64,000 nt of DNA from Suillus spraguei (Eukaryota > Basidiomycota > Agaricomycetes > Boletales > Suillaceae), in the NCBI GenBank assembly GCA_016800925.1, contig JABCPU010000010.1, positions 248,001-312,000 on the forward strand. Direction: 5' to 3'. This document shows, one piece after another, positions 10,935 to 23,800 of the stretch. A program made the translations under genes and the position numbers. The notes beneath the pieces were generated by a model. The model did not search any database. It worked only from the letters and a program-made list of their open reading frames with translations, and was not told where the DNA came from. Each line of letters opens with the position of its first letter. Positions within the stretch are counted from its first letter, which is position 1.

Positions 10935-13049
10935 ATGCACTTCCTCCCTTGGGTGTCGTTGTTTCTCAGCATCCTTTGGACCTCCGCGGTAGTTGCCGTT
11001 CCATCGCCAACTAGTACTGATAAAAGGGCTTCTAGTCCCTATGTCAGTACCAGTGGCCCTGGCTTTGTAGTAAACGGAAGGTATGAACCAATCTCTCTTG
11101 GTCGTTACCCTGCAATAATTCATCTTCAATCAGTGAATTGAAGTATATCGGCACTAACGCTTATTGGCTACCTACGCTAAACACGAACGAGGATATATGG
11201 AATACCCTTGGGAACATATCGGCTCTTGGCATCAAGGTCGTCAGATTGTGGGCATTCAATGGTATCTATCACTGTTTTTCCCTTTAGATGCAAATGATAC
11301 CATTAATCATGATCAGATGTTGACACCATTCCTACCAATGGCACTTGGTTCCAGCTCATCAAGGATGGCACTACTTCCGTCAACACTGGAGCGAACGGCC
11401 TCCAAAAGCTTGACACAGTCATTCAGATGGCTGAGCAGCAAGGCCTATATGTCATACTATCTCTTACGAATAACTGGGACCCTTTCTTTAACTTGACGCT
11501 CGCTCCTGTCAACAACACCGTTACTCGCAATTATCTATCTAACAATTACGGTTGGTCTTAATCGGACTCTTGACCCCTCCATTGGCTGATTATGACTTTA
11601 GGCGGCATGGATCTATATGTTAGCCAATTCGGCCTCCAAACTCACGACCAGTTCTATACCAGTCCTACGATATTATCATCCTTCTTGAATTATACGACGC
11701 AAGTGGTCTCCCGCTACGTGAATAGTCCATCGGTCTTCAGTTACGAACTGGCTAATGACGCGAGGTACGTTATGGCATATCTTGCGGAGCTGCTCAGCTC
11801 AATACTATACTTTGTCCAGATGCAACTCTACCTTGCCAGCATCTCCCACCTGCACGACAGAAACGATCACGACCTGGCATGCAACGGTAGCCGCGCACAT
11901 CCGCAGCATTGACCCCAACCACCTCATCTCTGCAGGGTATGTCACAATGTTAGTTACAGCTACAGGCATCGTTTGACGGTTTATCTAGTGTCGGAGGATA
12001 TTTGTGTACAGATTGTCCGAAGTTATACCCTCTGACCCCAGCACCTCCTGCGGCGTCACCTGCTCCCGGGAAAAAGAGGCGTAGCCAACCAGTAACCAAG
12101 GACCAAATCCTTCGAGAACGGTCTGAGAGGAGACGCCGCAACAGAGAAGCTGCGAAACGTTCAGGGACTCTGGTGGAAGACGGCGTGCAAATAAGAGGAC
12201 GATGGGTTTCGACAGGTAGGTTAAACGTATCGCAGCAGTTTCTTAGCTGAATATGTTTGACAGCTACCAAGAGGCAAGAAAGTTCGAGTGCGGGGGCACT
12301 GTATGACGGTTCATATGGCGTCGATAGTCAAGACATCTCGAACATTCCAGATATTGGGTTCTCTTCCTTCCAGCTATTCCCCGACCAGCAATCATATGGT
12401 CCTGATGACCCGAACGTTGCGCCTTGGCAAAGCGTAGAGCAAAACGGTAACCAGTGGATCACGACTCAGGCCCAGAGTGCTTCTGCGTGAGCATCTTGTG
12501 ATTGTCCAATGGATCTAGATGTCTGATATCTAACTCAGCGTTGGAAAACCTGCGGTACTCACTGGCTTTGGTCTAGTCACGCAATCCAATGCTGCCAGCT
12601 TCGTGCCATTCAACTCTACGATTGCTCCATTTGCTGCTGATCCAGCGAATGCCAGCACAAGCTATGGTGCAACCAGTCAAGAGCAAGCGGATACTTACTC
12701 GTCATGGCTCAGTAGTGCGTTGTTCGATATCACTCTTGTTATTTTTTCCGGCCTTACAAAATTTTGATTAGCTGGTATTGCTGCGGGACTCAATGGCATC
12801 GTTCAGTACCAATGGGGTCAGACCAACCTTACAACTGAACCGGGTACTACCGTCAGCCCCCCTACCACTACTGGAGAGACACCCACTCCTCAACAAAGCA
12901 CTGGGGAATCCCCCAACGATGGTTACTCAATGTATGTGGTCCATCCGTTTTACTCTGACGTGTACTGACGACCTCTTCGTAGTGCTGGCTCCAACACTGT
13001 TCAGCAAGTCCTTGGAAGCTCATCCCAAGCCATCGCCGCGGACACTTGA
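10935..13049 (+). CDS. Secreted GH5 (mannanase-type) protein lacking catalytic residues
   Basis: Exons 10935-11080, 11134-11261, 11317-11550, 11602-11764, 11820-11936, 11989-12215, 12264-12486, 12539-12714, 12772-12931 and 12983-13049 give 546 residues. A signal peptide (about 1-21) is followed by a KR kexin-type site. The fold markers of subfamily-7 mannanases are present: ELKYIGTNAYWL, VVRLWAFN and IDPNHLISAG. The acid/base Glu of the family's ANEP motif is Asp (AND, residues 220-222), and the nucleophile Glu of EFG is Gly (TGFG, 421-424). A basic insert rich in Arg and Lys (about 275-310) and a Ser/Thr/Pro-rich tail are added. All splice sites are good, so this is a maintained gene, probably a mannan-binding or otherwise non-hydrolytic protein. 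Confidence 0.82.
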
Positions 13050-14527
13050 TCTCATATTTGAATGAATGCTATACAGACTTGGTCCCGGCTCTCGGAATTG
13101 ACGATATTGTTGTACAATCTGACAGTGAAATCACGTTATCGTTTTTGGACTCGATGTTTGCCGATTTCCAGTACAATTGTTTTTACAATCGTGTAACTTT
13201 AGATAAGCACATAGTTAGTACTGCGAGTAAAAGTGGTTTTTATTCTATTTTTGTGAGGTAGTGATTTAGTACACTTATTGTTTACAGACTCGATGATATC
13301 ACTTCAATCCGATGGGTCGGTTCGCGAAGCATCGCGAAGCCAAACAGGGTTATAACATGGACACGATCAAGCACCGATTATCAGATGAAAGCGCTGAAGG
13401 AGGAATGAAAGGCGACTAAACTGTAAACATGCTGTACATGTAAATGAAAAAAAGCCGGGCTTTTGTTCAATTTATGAAACTTCTGGGCTGCGATGGTGCA
13501 ATGTGTAATTATTGTCAGACTCCAGGATTTGATGATCGATATCATGCTAACGTCGCTTTCACGAGAGCCTTGCCGGTATGATGCATCACACAGTCGAAAT
13601 AAGTAGACTAGCGCTCCTGACTGTCTCGGATGGAAATGGAATGGACGATGTCAATTGTACGGTGACTGTTAGATAAGCGCATACCGTTCTTGATTTAATA
13701 CATTGCCATTACGACTCGATGATATCAGGACCGGTTTGCAGCTTCAATCGAGTCGGTTCATGAAATCAAGCACAACAGACGCGCTTAAGGAGCAACAAAA
13801 GGTAACTGAACTGTCAATTTGTCGTACATGTAATTGCGAGTAGGGTTCCGGTCCAACTTATGTTACCTTTTAGCCGTGCTTGAATGTCATAACATTTTAA
13901 TATTGTCAGAGATCAATGATAATCAATACTGTCGGGAAATGATAAGTAGTTGGAATAAGAGCACTCGCCTGCTACATTGAAGAAGGGATATCACAGAATT
14001 GTCGTCAATTTGAGGATCGTTCTGTTCCGGGCATCCATCATGGGGTCCTATGATATTGATGATCTGATAAGTTGCATAATCAAGAAACTCAGGGCTGGAT
14101 CGATGAGCAAATTAGTGAATCTTAAATGGGTTTGCGCTAACTTGTTCCAGTCGCCAAAATAGCCGGGACAGGTCAACGAACTACTTGCAATACGTAGTTG
14201 TCGTACTCGAACTTATTATCGTCCGCATCAGCGACACATCGCCCATGACTCAAGGGATTGATGGGCAGATCAATTCAGGAGTTATCAACTCTCCTTTTGA
14301 GTTCAGATGGGTTTGCACTAACTTGTTCCAGTCTCCAAGATAGGGATAGTACTAGGTCGACGAAGAACAACAGGTACTTGCCACACAGTACGTAGCTGTC
14401 GTAAATTCCAACCTTCTTGCACGGTCACAGTCACGTCACATGCTACTCGTCACGGCGTACGACACTGCCTGCTCGATTTCTGGACTGTCTTAAGACTTCC
14501 TTGCCACTATCTGGGAGTTTAGTGTTC
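13050..14527. repeat. Spacer with two degenerate tandem duplications
   Basis: Segments near 13190-13440 and 13670-13840 share ordered blocks such as TAGATAAGC, ACTCGATGATATCA and GTACATGTAA. They look like an old duplication of about 480 bp. A second pair, about 14120-14220 and 14305-14410, shares GGGTTTGCnCTAACTTGTTCCAGTC and a TACGTAG..GTCGTA block. No gene was recognised. Confidence 0.55.
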
Positions 14528-17500
14528 ATGAAGTTCTTTATCGACAATCTACCTGTTTGTGTTTGGTGGAAATTAGTAAAGAATTGTGATGCTGAAGTCC
14601 TCCACTTCAGATTATCTTCCCTTATGACCGAATTTACCCTGGTTCGTGCATTCAAATGCCAGCCGTACTTAACTCTGACTCTGTTACCTGCAGAACAATA
14701 TGCCTACATGTGTGATCTCAAGCGAACCCTGGATGCAACAGTACAGCACAAGTACATATGGTCCTGGACCGGCTATTCTGACTGCTTTCTTCTAGGGGCA
14801 TTGCGTCTTGGAAATGCCTTCAGGAACAGGGAAGACCGTTTCACTGCTGTCCTTAATTGTGTCATACCAACAAGTACGTTTCCAACTTCACATTACAGCA
14901 GATCTTTGAGTGCTTCTCGCTAGTTTTACCCCACGAAACGGAAACTTATCTATTGCTCGCGGACAGTTCCGGAGATCGAGAAAGCATTGGCCGAACTGAA
15001 GCGTCTCATGGCATACCGGATCAAGTTTGCGGAGACTCCAGAACAGAAAGCAAAAGAAGAAAGTTTTATGGGACTCGGACTCACGAGTAGGAAGAACCTA
15101 TGCATACACCCAGATGTGAGTACATACTGTAATGATAACGATAGCCTGTTTCCACACCTGACTCTCGTTGTGCCACCTTTTTAGGTCTCTAAGGAGAAAA
15201 AGGGCAAGGTAGTTGACGCCCGTTGTCGAGACCTCACCAATTCTGCTGTATGTGAAAAAGGTCGTGCAGACCCAGGTTCAGTCGAATTGTGCGATTGGCA
15301 CGAGGTGAGGCAGTCAAAATTTGCATTAATTGCTCCATAGGTGCTGAGCCATCTCAGAACCTAGGTAAAGGCGAACCTGGATCCTTAATACCCCCTGGTA
15401 TATGGACACTAGCCGATGTTCTTCAGCACGGTCGTGAAAACAAGACATGTCCATACTTCACAGTTCGGCGAATGGTAAGTGACGTCAATATCACCCAGTA
15501 ATCCTCATCAACTGTTCAAGATGCCGTTCGTGGATGTCATCATCTACTCATTTCACTATCTGCTTGATCCCAAAGTTGCCGAACAAGTTTCCAAGGAACT
15601 TTCAAAAGATGCCATCGTCGTTTTTGACGAAGCCCACAATATCGGTAGGACCCCTTGTCGAATAACTATTTTATTTCTCTATAATTCATTGCAGACAATG
15701 TGTGCATTGAGTCATTGAGCATTGACTTGACCCGACCGATGTTAGATTCAGCTGTACGCAGCGTCGTGAAATTGAGTGAAAAAATAGAAGAGTCAGTGTT
15801 TATATATCATCGTGGTCGTGGCACTCAAGCATATTCTTGTTAGGATCAAGAAAACGGACGCGGCCAAACTACAGGACGAGTATGCGAGACTTGTCGAGGG
15901 GCTACAGGAATCGGCGGCAGACGTTACTGACGAAGACGCGTTCATGGCTAATCCAGGTTCGTCGAGAAAGCAAAGCTGCCCTCCACCCTACTGAAATTTC
16001 CAGGAAAGTTTTACCAGACGACCTCCTCAAGGAAGCTGTTCCAGGAAACATCAGAAAAGCCGAACATTTTGTTGCATTTTTGAAGCGATTCGTGGAGTAT
16101 CTGAAGGTTTTCAATCTGACACCCATGTGGCACACTCCGCTGACAGTTACCATAGACCAGGATGCGCGTTTTGCATGTCGTTGCCGAAACGCCACTGTCG
16201 TTCCTACAACACTTGAAAGATATTACATATATTGAGCGACGACCATTACGGCAAGTATTGTTCTCTTTTCGTCAGTCTTATTTAATGTCAGCCTTCAGGT
16301 TTTGTGCAGAGCGACTACAGTCGATGATCCGTACATTGGAACTGAATCGGCTAGATGAGTACTCAGCATTGCAGAAGGTTGCGAGTTTTGCAACGCTCGT
16401 TGCAACTTATGAAAAGGGTCTGAACACTAATTCTCATTAGTATCGATATTGACCCTGTTACAGGGTTTCTTCTTATTCTTGAGCCATTCGAAACTGACAA
16501 CGCGACCGTTCCTAATCCCATCTTCCACTTCACGTAAGTGTTTGGTTGCTTATTGCCAAATTCGTTGCCTGCTCAGCATTAATTTCAGATGCCTGGACCC
16601 GTCGCTTGCAATCAAACCCGTGTTTGAGCATTTCAGCAGCGTTGTGATTACTTCGGGGACCATCTCCCCGTTGGACATGTATCCAAAGATGCTGCAATTC
16701 ACCCCCGTTGTGCAAGAAACATATCCCATGACGCTCACACGCAATGCTTTCTTGCCGTTGGTGAATCGTCTCGTTAATCTGTGTGCTCTTGTCCACTGAA
16801 TGAATGAAGGTCATCACGCGAGGAAGTGACCAAGTCGCTATCAGTTCACGTTTCGAAGTCAGAAACGACCCTGCCGTTGTTCGCAACTTTGGAAGCATTC
16901 TCATTGAGTACAGCAAGATCGTACCGGACGGCATCGTGGCTTTCTTCCCTAGTTACCTTTACATGGAGTCCATTGTTGCAGCTTGGAATGATATGGTAAA
17001 TCTATTAGCCTCAAGAGATGAAACTTTATTCATCGTTTTTAGGGTATTCTCAACGAGGTCTGGAAGAACAAGTTAATATTTGTGGAAACGCCAGATGCAA
17101 ACGAGACGAGCATTGCTTTGGAAAACTATCGCCGAGTGAGAAATACCCATGTTGCAAAGACGTTTGGCGCTCACAAAATTGCTGCAGGCTTGCGATAATG
17201 GCCGAGGAGCGGTTCTTCTGTCAGTTGCACGTGGCAAAGTGTCAGAGGGTATCGATTTTGACCACAACTATGGGAGAGCTGTGATCATGTTTGGGTCTGT
17301 GATTAAATCCATAGATCAGAGCTGGCAACTGATAGAAATTGCAAATAGGGTGCCATATCAATACACGGAGAGCCGGATATTAAAAGCACGGTTGGAGTAT
17401 TTGCGTGATGCATACCGCATAAGAGAATCCGAGTTTCTTGGTTTTGATGCGATGCGCAACGCCGCTCAATGTGTCGGACGTGTTCTGCGAGGTAAGACTG

Positions 17501-17896
17501 ATTGGGGTCTGATGGTGTTCGCAGACAAGGTTAGTCTGTCTTTGGGAAACGATAGTTCGACTAACTTGCCGGTCGTAACAGCGTTTTGCTCGTGCCGACA
17601 AGCGGGCCAAGTTACCCCGGTGGATAAACCAATACATCACGGAGGTTGCTTCCAATCTTTCCACGGATATGGCCTTGACACTTTCCAAGCTCTTCATGCG
17701 CACAATCTCACAGAATCCAAACGAAAATCAAACTGGTGTATCGTTATGGACACTAGAAGATATTGAAAAAGCGCAAGCAAAGCAAAGGGAACAAGCACTG
17801 CTCATGGAGCAACAACAAGAGCATGAAGATGACATGGACATCGACTATGGAGATGGTGGCATTGGTGATGATATGTTGCTGGGCTTGGAGGTGTAG
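14528..17896 (+). CDS. RAD3: TFIIH 5'-3' DNA helicase Rad3/XPD
   Basis: Twenty exons give 793 residues: 14528-14554, 14611-14641, 14694-14740, 14796-14873, 14924-15115, 15185-15304, 15358-15474, 15521-15644, 15695-15791, 15844-15956, 16009-16106, 16156-16250, 16299-16417, 16464-16533, 16589-16760, 16810-16995, 17043-17135, 17188-17294, 17349-17529, 17582-17896. Rad3 opens DNA around lesions and promoters as an XPD-family ATPase of TFIIH. Visible motifs are Walker A MPSGTGKT (42-49), the four Fe-S cysteines (LCIHP, ARCRD, ELCDW, TCPYF), DEAH (240-243), SGTISP, and the C-terminal [16 protein letters not shown]. Intron 12 starts GC instead of GT. The acidic tail resembles other fungal Rad3 proteins. 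Residues align nearly continuously with the family, so the model is solid. Confidence 0.95.
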
Positions 17897-18071
17897 TTAT
17901 ACATAGTAGAGATATAATTTCTAGGCAGGTTGGAGGTGGCAAGCATGTGCATGAACACTAAACCTAACTGAAAGATTGAAAGAGTGCATTAGGTGATCCA
18001 AGACGTGATATATATATACAGACAGTCGTCAGACAACCAATGGTGAGGTATGTCGGATTAGTTGTATCCCA

Positions 18072-18427
18072 TCATTGTGGGCATTGTGGACAGGTTCCCG
18101 GGCGCTGTGAATATGACAGAATCAATACGAGACCAAATTTAAATTGAGGGACAGAGTGTACTTCTAGTGTGATCAGCCGCTGGGGTTGACTGGAGAATAA
18201 CAATAAGCGACACAAAGCTTCGCGGAAGCAAAAAACGCTATCATGATGATGGCTTACCTATAATACCGACGGCAATTGCATGGTGGAGTGCCCGGTGATC
18301 CGCACGTGCTCGGATGGGTGGTACTGAGGATGCAGTCTCGTGCCAAACAATCAATGTAAGTGTCGCCTTGGAATGTAAGGTGACCGCATGCCGTATTTTT
18401 TATGAATCGTAGTTGTCGGTAGCACAT
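18072..18427 (-). CDS. Small cysteine-rich, probably zinc-binding protein
   Basis: Exons 18427-18258, 18189-18162 and 18104-18072 give 76 residues starting MCYRQLRFIKNTACGH. Nine Cys and several His occur in a pattern (ACGH, IDC, RDC, STC, PPCNC, TCPQCP) that recurs in short basidiomycete proteins of unknown function. Both introns have good GT..AG ends and keep frame, and the Cys-x-Cys-Arg-Arg-Tyr-Tyr block continues across the first junction. No signal peptide is seen. An upstream ATG at 18601 would need an intron of about 31 bases and was rejected. The role is unknown; zinc binding is inferred from the Cys pattern. Confidence 0.6.
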
Positions 18428-19618
18428 CTAATAGGATATGGGATGAGAGCTATTTCAGTTTGATATTATAAAGATAAAGAAGTTTGAATGAGTCCTTACA
18501 CTTCGTCGGCGGCGGTAGGACAACGCTAATAAGCAAGCGACAAGTTTTGAGTTTACCAAAAGCACTGCTTTCGTGACTTCGTGAGATCTTCCCGCCGGCA
18601 TCGTTATTGGCAGGTACGGGCTTACCGCAGATCGCTCGTAGCTCAAGAAAAAAGGTCGTCGGTATACAGAGGTAGAGGCGAGCAGAGCCTCCTGCTTTTA
18701 AACCGAGAGTGCGCGCAGTATAATTAACTATTACATACGATTCATCTCGCGGTACAGCTCCGCCAACTCCCGTGTCATACCCTACCTTTCAAATCTGGTT
18801 TTTGGTAATAAAAAAAAAATTATACAAGTCTCGGATGATGGTGCGAACTTTGGGCGAAATTTTTACCCTTCAAAGACTTTGTTTGTAATTGATCGACGTT
18901 CGGGCGCGAGGCCAATAGAAATGCGAGCTTGTACTCCGCTCAAGGAAATTCTTTCCCGAAGTTCTGGTTCTTTTCTCCATCCGTGGAACGTACAAAAGGT
19001 ACGATCTTATAACTGGTATCAATACCTTTTTGAACCTCCAAGGTGTCCATCCAGGAAAAAATTATAATTAATTCCACATCATAGACTCGGCGAGTCAGGG
19101 GGTCAAGCTGCGGAGTGGACTCAGTCCACAGGCCGGTTATGAACGGATCTTGTTACGGTCGCCTACTTGGGCCACGGCAGGCCACGGCCGGCTTAGAATA
19201 CATGCTTGAAGCATTTTAGCGGCTTTGCACCTCCAAAGAACTAGCATGTGGATTGTAATTTTCCGTCTCCGCTCGGTCGCATGACAGTCATGCACATGAT
19301 ACTGCTATGTAGAGGAAACTCGCAACTTGTCTTCATTTCGGAAGAGTGACGTGGTCTCAACTTCCAAATCTACATGTGCGCTCCTGCAAGTCAAGACCAA
19401 TGTTCCCACCTCGATTAATCGGATATGACAGGTCCCTCTCTCGCTTGTTGCCGTACTCAACGGCTACATCTTGTGTAGATTTTCTAGATCCAGGACTGAT
19501 CCTGACGCCAATTGACGCCGCGTCAATGTCATTGGTAGTCTTTGCTTGCTCTGAAAGTTTTTCCACGACTTCGAAACCCCGCGCTGGAATCGGCATTTTG
19601 AATTGTGACGTGCGGGCA
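18428..19618. other. Spacer with short GAGTC palindromes
   Basis: No gene was recognised. Around 19084-19135 lie GACTCGGCGAGTC and GTGGACTCAGTCCAC, two perfect short palindromes with a common GACTC core. A GC-rich GGCCACGG repeat follows. Confidence 0.4.
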
Positions 19619-19946
19619 CTATATCACAAATCGCGCCATTCTTTCGGCGATCCATGCGGCACCAGGAAGTTTCATTCTTGAACCTAATGCATATCTGCGA
19701 TAACGGCTTTCCTTCTTGAGACTATACGCCTTTGACAAATCTGCATACGGTGAAATACGAAACCCTGCAATTGGATTCAGCTCATAGATCATATACGTGA
19801 TGAGATATGTGAGAGTCGCGGTACCGAAACTAGCCTTGACAGTGATTGTTCGTATGTTTTTGGCACATGACTATGACAAGGCTTACCGGGAAACGGCTGC
19901 CGAATCCATCTCTTGATGCGGTATAGCTCAGATCAATGATATCCCC
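19619..19946 (-). CDS. C-terminal exons of an unrecognised protein
   Basis: Two exons, 19946-19887 and 19834-19619, are joined by a 52-bp intron with GTAAGC..CAAG ends and give 91 residues ending in TAG. The sequence is protein-like: DLSYTASRDGFGSRFP, a hydrophobic stretch ATLTYLITYMIYELNP, then FRISPYADLSKAYSLKKES and KLPGAAWIAERMARFV. The first exon begins in phase 0 after an ACAG acceptor. Upstream exons could not be joined with confidence, because candidate pieces near 19960-20100 hit stops. It may be a real gene with a missed 5' part, or a truncated one. The family is unknown to me. Confidence 0.45.
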
Positions 19947-20864
19947 CTGTCACCCGTACTCTGCTCGATGTTCAGTCATCGAACGTGAGGCAGAACGTCT
20001 TCGCTAAATACGCGCACTTTCGTATTGTAGATTTAATGCTCACAAGGTACTGCCAACGTCAGTCAATTTACTCACGTTAAATCGAAAAACTTACGAGGAT
20101 GCAACCATCTGTACGGGTTGTTATCAGAGCATGGTCCGGATTTATTGTTAGGTTTGTGGATCTGTGGCATGCTGCTGCTTCAATACGTGATTGGGTAACA
20201 TCATACCATCAATCTGTCAACATCAACATCAACAACTTCGTTGACTAGGTCATCTGTCAGTGCACGATGTGTTATGGCATGAAGATACAAGATGACATCT
20301 TCATGCCGATTCATATCCGCCTTCAGCTCTGGTTAATCAATGGTGCCAAAAGGACATCCACCCCGGGAACTGAAGGGAGGCCATCGCCATGACAGGCTTG
20401 GCCAGGTGGACATTTAGTCACGACTATATATGCTACAGTAATAGCGATGACCATCTTGTGTGAAAGGCTATGCACGGCTCTTGTTGTCGAGGATCGGAGA
20501 CGAGGCGACAAGTGCACAACGAAAACGTCACGGGTTGCGCATAACAACGATCCACTGACGTACAAAACTAATCAGTGATACAGAAAACTTGCGGTGTAAA
20601 GCTTGCTAGGGAAATTCTCCTAACTTATCGTACCTTTTCACTTGATGCAGATGACATGTTCCCCGCCCCAAATTTTCCTCGGACTGTCTTCTATTGACAA
20701 TATTACGGAGATCAGGATGGTCGTCTTTGTAAATCTCAACCGACAAGATAACCGCATAAAAAGCGAGGAGATCTCCCCAACTCAGCCCTGAGATATACAA
20801 AACATGCATTATACGTCCTAACCCCCAACTTAGTCTAATGTTTGTGCAAAAAGTAAGATGCACC
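19947..20864. other. Spacer downstream of YME1
   Basis: It may contain the missing 5' exons of the unrecognised protein at 19619-19946. A minus-strand frame at 20323-20565 contains a hydrophobic segment followed by CPPGQACHGDG but has no convincing gene context. Nothing else is seen. Confidence 0.35.
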
Positions 20865-23800
20865 TCATGTCAGTGCAGGAATTTCCTCTGATGCAACCTC
20901 CGCGACCTCATCGTGAGAAATCTTTTCCTTGATATTCCGTATCGGTTCGCCCCTGATGACCTTCTTTACTTCTTCGGCATCCAAAGTTTCGTATTCTACT
21001 AGGGCGTGCGCAAGCTGCAAGCGCACAAATGGAAGCTGATGAGATGCGAAAAGAAACAGGATAAAAATGCGCGCACCCGGTGTAGTTCCTCCTTCTTTTC
21101 CGTTAGAAGTTTGGTCGCCCGCGCCTCACCTTGTTGTAGTAACCTAACGGATGTTCAGCACAATGGCGACAACTCAACAGAAGTTACTTGCTTGGTGATT
21201 TCCGCATCTATCTTCTCCCTTGTAGCAGGGCTTATCGCCTCATCCTGGTCGCTATAGAATACTGGGCCAACTTTTTCCGAGAATCCCCATTTCTACAGAA
21301 TTCACCCAAGTAGCGGTGAGATGGTAACGTAATGTCCAAGAGAATTTGATTTATGCTAACCTTGACCATAGCGGTTGCAGTACGAGTAGCATGCTGAAGA
21401 TCAGATGAAGCGCCGCTTGTGAGGCCCCCAGTCCCATAAACTGAAATTCTAAGTCAGGAGTTGTGGGAGATCGTTGGTGAGAAGAACTCACTAAGTCCCT
21501 CCGCTACGCGACCACCCATGCAAACGTCAATCGTAGCTTTAAACTCCGTTTGCGTTACTGAATACCGGTCATCTTCAGGAAGTTGGGAAGTCTGATGAAT
21601 GCAAAAATCAGCATAGTTTTCAGGCCTGACGAGCCACCATCCGAATCGGCACTTACAACGCCCAACGCATGACCACGCGGAACACACGTGACTTTGTGAA
21701 GGGGCATGGCACCATCTGTATAAAGAGCTGTCAGGGCATGTCCTCCCTACCGCCATCCATCAGCTTCGAAATTTCCACGCGAGATCGTGTGGTTGATGAT
21801 GCACCTCGTGATAAGCGGTCAATAACTTGTTCTTCTCGTCAATGTATGCGCTCTTCCTCTCGGCTCCCAAAAGAATGCGATCCTAAATGTGAAACAGGTC
21901 AGAAAGTCGACCCTAAGGTAACGGGCAAATGAAGAACACGTGCCTTGGCCCATTCGAAGTGTTTTAATGTGACCTCACTATAACCTTCCTTCGATGCTTG
22001 TATGGCAGCCTGACTAATATATGATGTGTCAAAGTCTCTGAGAGACAAAGAAAAAGCGCGTGATGCACTCACTTCACCATGTTTTGCAGTTCGGCACCAG
22101 AGAACCCTGGCGTACCGCGCGCTAGTACCTTCGGATCGACAGCTAAAGGTAAAAGTAGGCCCACCATGATTTAGTGATAGAACTGGACCGAGCAGCAGGA
22201 AAAAAACGTACCAACACTTGCGACCACCTCTTTCATGAAATGCTGGAGGAGTTGGACTCGACCACGGATATCGGGCAAAGGGACAGCAATGATCCTATCA
22301 AAGCGGCCCGGGCGCGTCAAAGCACTACAAAAATTTGTCAGGGACCTCGGCACCAGATATAACAGGCCTAGCACTGACAGGTCCAAACTTTCCGGGAAGT
22401 TGGTCGCGGCAATGACGATGATGCCTTCGCTTTGCAAGAAACCATCCATTTCCACCAACAATTGATTCAACGTCTGTTTCATGTAATGTTGATCCCTATG
22501 ACTGCGCTTCCCACCAACAGCATCCAATTCATCGATAAAAATAATGGCGGGCTGTCTCTTCCGAGCAGTTGCGAAAAGCTCTCGGACACGCTTAGCGCCA
22601 ACACCCACGAACATTTCCTCGAACTCGGAGCCGGATGCGAAGAAAAATGGCACACCTGCCTCCCCAGCGATAGCACGTGCGAGCATGGTTTTACCGGTAC
22701 CAGGTGGTCCCGTTAGCAAAACGCCTTTCGGAAGTTTACCACCAAGGGATGCAAAGACAGTGGGATCTTTGAGAAATTCTACGATATCGTGGAGTTCCTA
22801 GATTGGCGTGAAACATAGGTCTTCTCAGGCAGTTTATAAGCTGTAAAGCTTACCTCTTTCACTTCGTCAACACCATGGACATCGCTAAACCGTATGGTCC
22901 TTTGTTGAAGTGGCTCGAACTCTGCCTGCCGAGGAACAGGTTTAAGCAAGCCAGAATTCTCCAAGAGCACCGACAAGATGACGAGAATGACTGTCGAAGT
23001 ACAGGAGATTAATAACCTGAAGCTCACGATCTGATATGTGCACTTACAGAATCCACCCATGGCAGTCAAAACTAAGAACCGTACAAGACGCATGATTGTA
23101 GACCCTTTCGCTGGTAGTAAAGTGAGGGGCATGGATTTATTATATGTTGATGACTACTTACGCTCGCTGATAGTGACGTGAATCGGATTACCGCTCACCC
23201 CACTACCCTTGCTCAGGGCAGCTGCAAGATTCGCCACGTCTGAGCTCTGAGAAGCCGAGCCACCGTCAGGACGAGAGGTCGCAAGTAAAGGTTCTGCACG
23301 CCCTGCGAGTACGTCGGAAGCAATCTCTTGACTTCGGGACGGAGGTGGTGTCGGTGACGATGTTGAAGGAGCATCAGAGAGGGAATGCGAAGCGTTAGCC
23401 GAAGAGTGGGTCAGTGAAGCGTCTGTAGCAGTAGTAGTACCGGCGGCGGCAAGAAGCGAATCACGTCTGCGAACGGCCAAGTTGACTGAAACCTCTTGGC
23501 CAGTCTTGAGCAAGGATGTGAGATACAGCTGGAACGCCGCATCGGACCGAAGAAGTGTTGATCCTGAATTCTATCAAACGCAAAATAACCTGTAAGTCCA
23601 ATGGGAACACAGATGAGAGATACAAGACATTTACGAATTCGCACATCCTCTCCCAACGAGTTATTACCACTTCATACCCGGCTTTCACCTGCGTGTCTAC
23701 AAGAACTTGATACAAGGCGAGCTGCTTGGCAACATCATCTGGATTCGCATTAGCTTCTGCTTCTAAACGAGCGACCTTTGCTACGACCGCTGGGGCAGGC

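Noticed and set aside
18557..18601. ATG at 18601 (MPAGRSHEVTKAVLL) as first exon of the small Cys-rich protein
   Set aside because: It would need an intron of about 31 bases, shorter than any other in the window.
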